Source of the DNA: Deltaproteobacteria bacterium
GTDB taxonomy: Bacteria > JAEEML01
DNA length: 19,938 nt
Assembly: GCA_016283195.1 (NCBI GenBank)
Contig: JAEEML010000129.1
Coordinates: 1 to 19,938, forward strand
Direction: 5' to 3'
This document shows positions 16,208 to 19,938 of this stretch, piece by piece. Under the pieces are notes generated by a model. It was not told the DNA's origin. It worked only from the letters and a program-made list of their open reading frames with translations, and did not search any database. Each line of letters starts with the position of its first letter. The first letter of the stretch is position 1. Position numbers and translations under genes: made by a program.

Positions 16208-16236
16208 TTGTCATTAAAGATTATTGCAGCTACAAT
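16208..16236 (+). promoter_or_regulatory. Predicted sigma-70 promoter of the phosphatase lipoprotein gene
   Basis: Plus strand: -35 TTGTCA (16208-16213), 17-base spacer, -10 TACAAT (16231-16236). The leader to ATG 16294 is about 50 bases. Confidence 0.6.
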
Positions 16237-16293
16237 GTCCATGTTGTTATGCGAATGTACTTTGGGCATACGCAGTTTTTACGAGGAGGTAAA

Positions 16294-16911
16294 ATGAAAA
16301 GATTATTTGTACGCAGTGTTTTGGCGGCTCTCTTGGTGTTGCCGCTGGTTTCGGCTTGCGCGCCGAGCAGTGTTGAACGCGAATGTGTAGCCTGGATTAA
16401 CAGCTGCTCGCCGGATATTGATACCAGCTGGGCCGAGCCCATTACAGCCGAGGGCTTGCCAAATCTTTTTAAAGTGAGTCCGGATATTTACCGCTCAGCC
16501 CAGCCCACTAAAGGTGGCTTTAAGTCGGCTGAGGCGCTGGGTATTAAAACGGTGGTTTCTTTGCGGCAAAGCGAGCGCGATCAGGCTTTAAACAGTGCTG
16601 ATGGTACCAGCTTAAATCTTATTCATGTGCCTCTTGTTACTTCCAGAATAAGCGATGACGATATAATAGAGGTGATGAAAATCCTGCGTGATGCTCCGAA
16701 ACCTATTCTTATTCACTGCCGCCATGGTGCCGACCGCACCGGGCTCATGAGTGCCATGTATCGCCTGGTTTTCCAAAATTGGGCTAAATCTTGCGCCAAA
16801 GAAGAACTTTTAAACGGCGGTTTCGGCTTTCACACCATGTGGACCAATATTCCCAAAAAGATTGATGAGATTGATGTTGCCGCGCTGAAAAAAGAGATTA
16901 ATCCCCGGTAA
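16294..16911 (+). CDS. Tyrosine/dual-specificity phosphatase-family lipoprotein
   Basis: A 205-residue predicted lipoprotein (lipobox LVSAC, Cys22) carrying a cysteine-dependent phosphatase domain. The P-loop is HCRHGADRTG, matching HCxxGxxRT/S. The segment YRSAQPTKGGF and the strand GIKTVVSLR are typical of the DSP-like bacterial group. An upstream Asp pair in SDDDIIEVM may supply the general acid. Such enzymes act on phosphoproteins, phosphoinositides or other phosphoesters; the periplasmic or outer-membrane location here argues against an ordinary cytoplasmic signalling role. ATG 16294 has AGGAGGT just upstream; the longer frame from 16165 runs through the promoter and is rejected. It is the only plus-strand gene in the window and faces tolB tail to tail. 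Confidence 0.88.
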   Translation: MKRLFVRSVLAALLVLPLVSACAPSSVERECVAWINSCSPDIDTSWAEPITAEGLPNLFKVSPDIYRSAQPTKGGFKSAEALGIKTVVSLRQSERDQALNSADGTSLNLIHVPLVTSRISDDDIIEVMKILRDAPKPILIHCRHGADRTGLMSAMYRLVFQNWAKSCAKEELLNGGFGFHTMWTNIPKKIDEIDVAALKKEINPR

Positions 16912-17026
16912 GTTCACCTGCCGCTGCGTGCGGTGCCCACGCCTTCATTAGATGAAAATATTGGAAAATATAGAGGAAAAAGAAATTTTAACTAACTAAA
17001 AATGGTACTATGAGGGCGGTTAGTCC

Positions 17027-17305
17027 CTAATGCAGCGCGCGAAGAAGGCGTTTTTGCCGCAAGTAACCCGCCACCACTTGCATATCGGCCGTTTTAAATT
17101 TAGCTATTTGCTCTTCACTTAAAAAGGCCAGGGGCAGAAGGTTTATTTTATAATCGTTAAAATATGGTTCAAGCCCTTGTGGCAGTTTTACAAGTTCATG
17201 CAAAGAAAGATAATTATTCCAATCTGTTACCCCAAAATAAACTACCAGGGTTATTACCGGCACAACGCTTTGGCGTTTTTTGGCGACCAGTTCTTCCAGC
17301 TGGGT
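17027..17305 (-). pseudogene. C-terminal remnant of an Rpn-family nuclease/transposase-like gene
   Basis: About 90 codons reading LEELVAKKRQSVVPVITLVV, then YFGVTDWNNYLSLHELVKL, a NDYKINLLPLAFLSEEQ segment and the stop at 17027. The PVITLVVYFG...W...SLHEL...DYKINL pattern matches the distal part of Rpn/YhgA-like (PD-(D/E)XK) recombination-promoting nucleases as I remember them. The catalytic N-terminal portion is absent: going upstream the frame enters the palindromic repeat at about 17306 and meets a TAA at 17326-17324. No ribosome site precedes the possible GTG at 17263. The gene is therefore taken as a truncated relic. Only about 16 bases separate the far end of the repeat from tolB, so the missing part is not in this window. 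Confidence 0.6.
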
Positions 17306-17466
17306 GCTTCCCTCACCCGGCGCTTACGCGCCACCCTCTCCACCTTAGCGGTAGAGAGGGTAAATTATCATGTATTTTCCAATGATTCCCCCTCGCCGCA
17401 TTTGTAAAAATGGGGAGAGGGGGCCAGGGGGTGAGGGAAATAATGTGGTTAGTGGGTGAGGGATGC
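17306..17466 (+). repeat. MITE-like palindromic repeat, copy 2 (composite)
   Basis: A 161-base block with 13-bp terminal inverted repeats, GCTTCCCTCACCC (17306-17318) and GGGTGAGGGATGC (17454-17466), one mismatch. Inside are GGCGC-TTAC-GCGCC (17319-17332), CCCTCTC...GAGAGGG (17334-17360), and CCCCCTC...GAGGGGG (17388-17423), whose loop contains ATTTGTAAAAAT. The subunit 17388-17437 is the counterpart of copy 1. No transposase is encoded. It lies against the Rpn remnant. Confidence 0.6.
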
Positions 17467-17481
17467 AAAAACAGGCAAAAT

Positions 17482-18810
17482 TTAATTCAATATCGGCGAC
17501 CAGGCCGGAGAATCGATATCGCCAGCTTTGGAACTAATGAGCCTTTGGCCGCTGCCGTCAAGGCGCATAATATAAAGATTGCGTCCCCGGCCGCTGCGGT
17601 TAGAGGTAAAGACAATGTGGCGGCCGTCCGGCGAGAAAGAGGGCGCTTCGTTGTTGTGGCCTTCATCCTGAGTTAAGCGGGTGATGACGTTATTCTCCGG
17701 ATTGACCATAAAAATATCAAACATATTGAGCTCATCGCGGGCCGAGAAGACAATTTGCCCGCCGGGTACAGGCGACCAGTCGGGCTCTGTATTGTAATTG
17801 CCCTGGAAGGTGAGGCGGCGCACATCGCTGCCGTCCGGCTTCATGGCGTAGAGCTGCGGATTGCCGCTTCTGGAGCTCACAAAGACTATCTGGGTACCAT
17901 CGTGGTTCCAGTGGGGGGAGACATCTTCGCCCCAATGATTGGTGAGGCGGGTGAGCCCTTTGCCGTCGCTGCCGATGCTATATATTTCTCTATTGCCGTC
18001 TTTACTCATGGTGAAGACCACTTTTTGGCCGTTTGGCGATAAATTGGCTCCCATATTGAGCCCTTTGGCGCCAGAGAGCAAAGTGAGCTTTTTGGTGGCT
18101 AAATTGTAACGGTAAAGATCCGGCTTATCGTTCACATAAGAGGTGACAAAGAGCTCCTTGCCATCGTTTGACCAACTGGGCATTAAGTTTAATTTGCCGT
18201 TGGCGAGAACTGCCTCAGCATTGGCGCCGTCAAAATCGCAAATATAAACTGCTCGCCCCTGACCATTGGGCGCGGCGGCCACAAAGGCTATTTTGGTGGA
18301 GAAAATCGAGCGTTTGCCGGTAAAAAACTGGTACAGATCGTCGGCAAATTTGTGCACCAGCGCGCGATGCTCTTTGAGGCGCCCCTCATAGTGTTTGAGC
18401 AGTATTTCACGCTGAGCCATCACATCATAAAGGCGAAAAGTGATTTTTAAATTGTCCTTATTTAAGCTGTAAGCTCCGCGAATGAGGCCGCTGGCGCCCA
18501 CTTTTACCCAGGAGGGATATTCCGGATTGGTCCAGGGTTCGGTTTTGGGGGCCAAATAGGCGGCCTTGTTAATTACCGAAAAAATGCCGCTTATTTCCAG
18601 GTCGTTGCGCAAAATATCGCCCAGTTTCAGGCCCAGGCCCTCTTGAGTTTCCATGCCCTTCATTTCCACCACATCGGGCACGGCCATGGGGTAGGGGACA
18701 AAATTGGGGTCTTCCAAATCCACTACAAAGCGTTGCGCGGCGGCGGTATCTACCAAAAGAAGAGTAAAAACAAAAAATGATAACGATAAGAAATTAAAGA
18801 ATATTTTCAT
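17482..18810 (-). CDS. tolB: TolB, periplasmic beta-propeller of the Tol-Pal system
   Basis: Periplasmic partner of Pal in the Tol-Pal machine, which keeps the outer membrane attached and constricting at division. It has 442 residues, normal for TolB. A signal peptide is cleaved after TAAA (about 25). The N-terminal alpha/beta domain follows (GLKLGDILRNDLEISGIFSVI), then six WD40-like PD40 blades with repeats such as SPHWNHDGTQIVFVSSRSGN and EAPSFSPDGRHIVFTSNRSG. ATG 18810 overlaps the stop of the MFS gene (ATGA), with GGAG 8 bases before it inside that gene. tolQRA and pal are not adjacent: on the 3' side are a repeat and an Rpn relic, on the 5' side a permease. Expression should depend on the upstream gene. 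Confidence 0.94.
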   Translation of the reverse strand: MKIFFNFLSLSFFVFTLLLVDTAAAQRFVVDLEDPNFVPYPMAVPDVVEMKGMETQEGLGLKLGDILRNDLEISGIFSVINKAAYLAPKTEPWTNPEYPSWVKVGASGLIRGAYSLNKDNLKITFRLYDVMAQREILLKHYEGRLKEHRALVHKFADDLYQFFTGKRSIFSTKIAFVAAAPNGQGRAVYICDFDGANAEAVLANGKLNLMPSWSNDGKELFVTSYVNDKPDLYRYNLATKKLTLLSGAKGLNMGANLSPNGQKVVFTMSKDGNREIYSIGSDGKGLTRLTNHWGEDVSPHWNHDGTQIVFVSSRSGNPQLYAMKPDGSDVRRLTFQGNYNTEPDWSPVPGGQIVFSARDELNMFDIFMVNPENNVITRLTQDEGHNNEAPSFSPDGRHIVFTSNRSGRGRNLYIMRLDGSGQRLISSKAGDIDSPAWSPILN

Positions 18811-19938
18811 GCTTTTTGCTCCGCTAACAGGCCCTTACGGCCACAGATGAAAACGAATACTATCAGGATTAGACATAAAATGCCACTACCCCAAAACGGT
18901 ACCCCCCAGCCAAAACGCTCGCCGATATAGCCGGAGATGATAGATCCTACAATAGTTCCGCCCATTTGCACAAAGTTAAAAAAGCCGGTGACGCCGCCCA
19001 GGCGCTCCGGTTCAAAGAGGCGCACCAGCCCCATAAAGAGCACTAAAAAGACCAGCCCGTCGCCTATGCCGTGGATGGCCCGAAAGGCGAGCGAGAGCCA
19101 GATGGGGGTAAAAGTCATGCCGATTAGGGAAGCGCCGGATAAAAAGAGGCCCAAAATAATGAATTTGCCTGTCATGCCGGGGCGGTCGACATATTTCATG
19201 GCAATGAGCACGGTGAAGGTGAGCACGATAAGTTCCACGCCCATGTAAAGGCCCATTTGGCGATAGGTGAGCGCCAGAGTATGGTGCAAAAAGAGGCCGT
19301 AACAGGTGTACTCGGCGCCCCAGTGCAGGGTAAAGATAAAAACCCATATAGCCATAAAGATGGCTTTGGGATTTTTGAGCTCTCCCGCGTAATCGCTTAT
19401 GCTCACTTTGTCCAGGGTGACATTGGGCAATTTTAATGACATGGGGATAAAAATAAGCGAGAGCGCGGCTACAGCCAAAAGAAAGTATTTAAAATTAATG
19501 GTGGCTAAAAGATAGCCGGATAAAAAGGTGCCGATGGCCTGGCCCACATAGCGAAAAGCGTGGTAACCGGCTATGCCTTGGGCGGTTTGCGGGCCGTTAT
19601 TGCCCTTTAATACCGCCACATCGAGGCTCAGTTTAAAGGTGGCGACAGCCAGGCTCATGATAAAATAGACGGTGACATAAGGCGGGTAGGCGGTGAAGAT
19701 GGCCATGCCGCCATAGCCGGCAGCCATAAGTAAAGCCGAGATAATAAGAATAGTGCGGCTTTTCAGGCGGTCGTTTAAAAGGCCGGCCGGGATGGAGCAC
19801 AAAACGCCGGTGAAAGCGCCCAAAGAGTACAAAAAGCCGATTTGGCTGCCGCTAAAGCCCAAATTTTCTTTGAAAAAGATGGTTAAAAAATAGCCGATGG
19901 GTGCCGTGACCATGAGGAGCAGGGCAAACATCAGCGAG
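18807..19938 (-). CDS. Major facilitator superfamily permease (5' end beyond window)
   Basis: About 376 visible residues with eleven to twelve hydrophobic segments, forming two six-helix halves joined by a charged loop near residues 175-195. The first loop has GLLNDRLKSRTIL, a variant of MFS motif A, and the second half has FRAIHGIGDGLVFLVLF. Substrate not predictable. An ATG at 19931 leaves a first helix of normal length, but the frame is open to the window edge and no ribosome site can be seen, so a few N-terminal residues may be missing. The last four bases overlap tolB, implying co-translation. MFS-tolB coupling is unusual in known tol-pal loci and gives no clear hint of function. Confidence 0.9.
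   Translation of the reverse strand, partial: SLMFALLLMVTAPIGYFLTIFFKENLGFSGSQIGFLYSLGAFTGVLCSIPAGLLNDRLKSRTILIISALLMAAGYGGMAIFTAYPPYVTVYFIMSLAVATFKLSLDVAVLKGNNGPQTAQGIAGYHAFRYVGQAIGTFLSGYLLATINFKYFLLAVAALSLIFIPMSLKLPNVTLDKVSISDYAGELKNPKAIFMAIWVFIFTLHWGAEYTCYGLFLHHTLALTYRQMGLYMGVELIVLTFTVLIAMKYVDRPGMTGKFIILGLFLSGASLIGMTFTPIWLSLAFRAIHGIGDGLVFLVLFMGLVRLFEPERLGGVTGFFNFVQMGGTIVGSIISGYIGERFGWGVPFWGSGILCLILIVFVFICGRKGLLAEQKA

Larger units (their letters stand above)
16912..17481. other. Phosphatase-tolB convergent region
   Basis: Besides the Rpn relic and the repeat block it holds 115 bases (16912-17026) in which I see no gene and no convincing terminator; a short CCGC...GCGG stem near 16922 has no T-tract. 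Confidence 0.5.

Noticed and set aside
16165-16293. N-terminal extension of the phosphatase by 43 residues
   Set aside because: The segment holds the predicted promoter, and the downstream ATG has AGGAGGT and begins the signal peptide.
17310-17462. CRISPR array or tandem repeat
   Set aside because: The repeated pieces are inverted and unevenly spaced, so this is a palindromic element and not a direct-repeat array.

Overview
The window is a compact, moderate-GC stretch of a diderm (LPS-type outer membrane) bacterial chromosome. The run lysS, lolC, lolD, bamA on one strand is an arrangement known from Desulfobacterota and related former Deltaproteobacteria. The lipoprotein PHP/CehA-type hydrolase and the four-domain S1 protein fit the wider deltaproteobacterial/myxobacterial/bradymonad range. 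No species can be named from sequence alone. All genes but one lie on the minus strand.

Right to left, in the direction of most transcription. (1) 19938-17482: an MFS permease, cut by the window edge, overlaps tolB by four bases. (2) 17466-17027: a palindromic MITE-like repeat abuts the C-terminal remnant of an Rpn-type nuclease/transposase. (3) 16294-16911, plus strand: a small lipoprotein with a tyrosine/dual-specificity phosphatase active site and a clear promoter. (4) 16093-13373: a large orphan protein with two zinc-ribbon/DUF4178-like units, one membrane segment and a helical C-terminal region. (5) 13281-12037: an S1-domain protein behind a good promoter and a leader hairpin. (6) 11929-7125: an operon of a 1083-residue PHP/CehA-like lipoprotein, a PlsC-like acyltransferase and an HAD phosphatase, starting at an extended -10 promoter with an 18-bp palindrome at the predicted start of transcription. 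(7) 7000-6467: a cysteine-rich small lipoprotein with its own promoter. (8) 6166-1: lysS, then lolC-lolD-bamA with overlapping ends. A second copy of the palindromic repeat lies just upstream of the lysS promoter.

The common theme is the cell envelope. LolC/LolD release lipoproteins from the inner membrane, BamA inserts outer-membrane proteins and TolB belongs to the Tol-Pal machine. Three predicted lipoproteins and an acyltransferase are encoded nearby. The least ordinary items are the double DUF4178 membrane protein, a LolC with about five extra N-terminal membrane segments, the palindrome at the start of the PHP operon, and the repeat family next to the broken Rpn gene. I saw no tRNA, rRNA, CRISPR array, complete insertion sequence, prophage or recognisable defence system.
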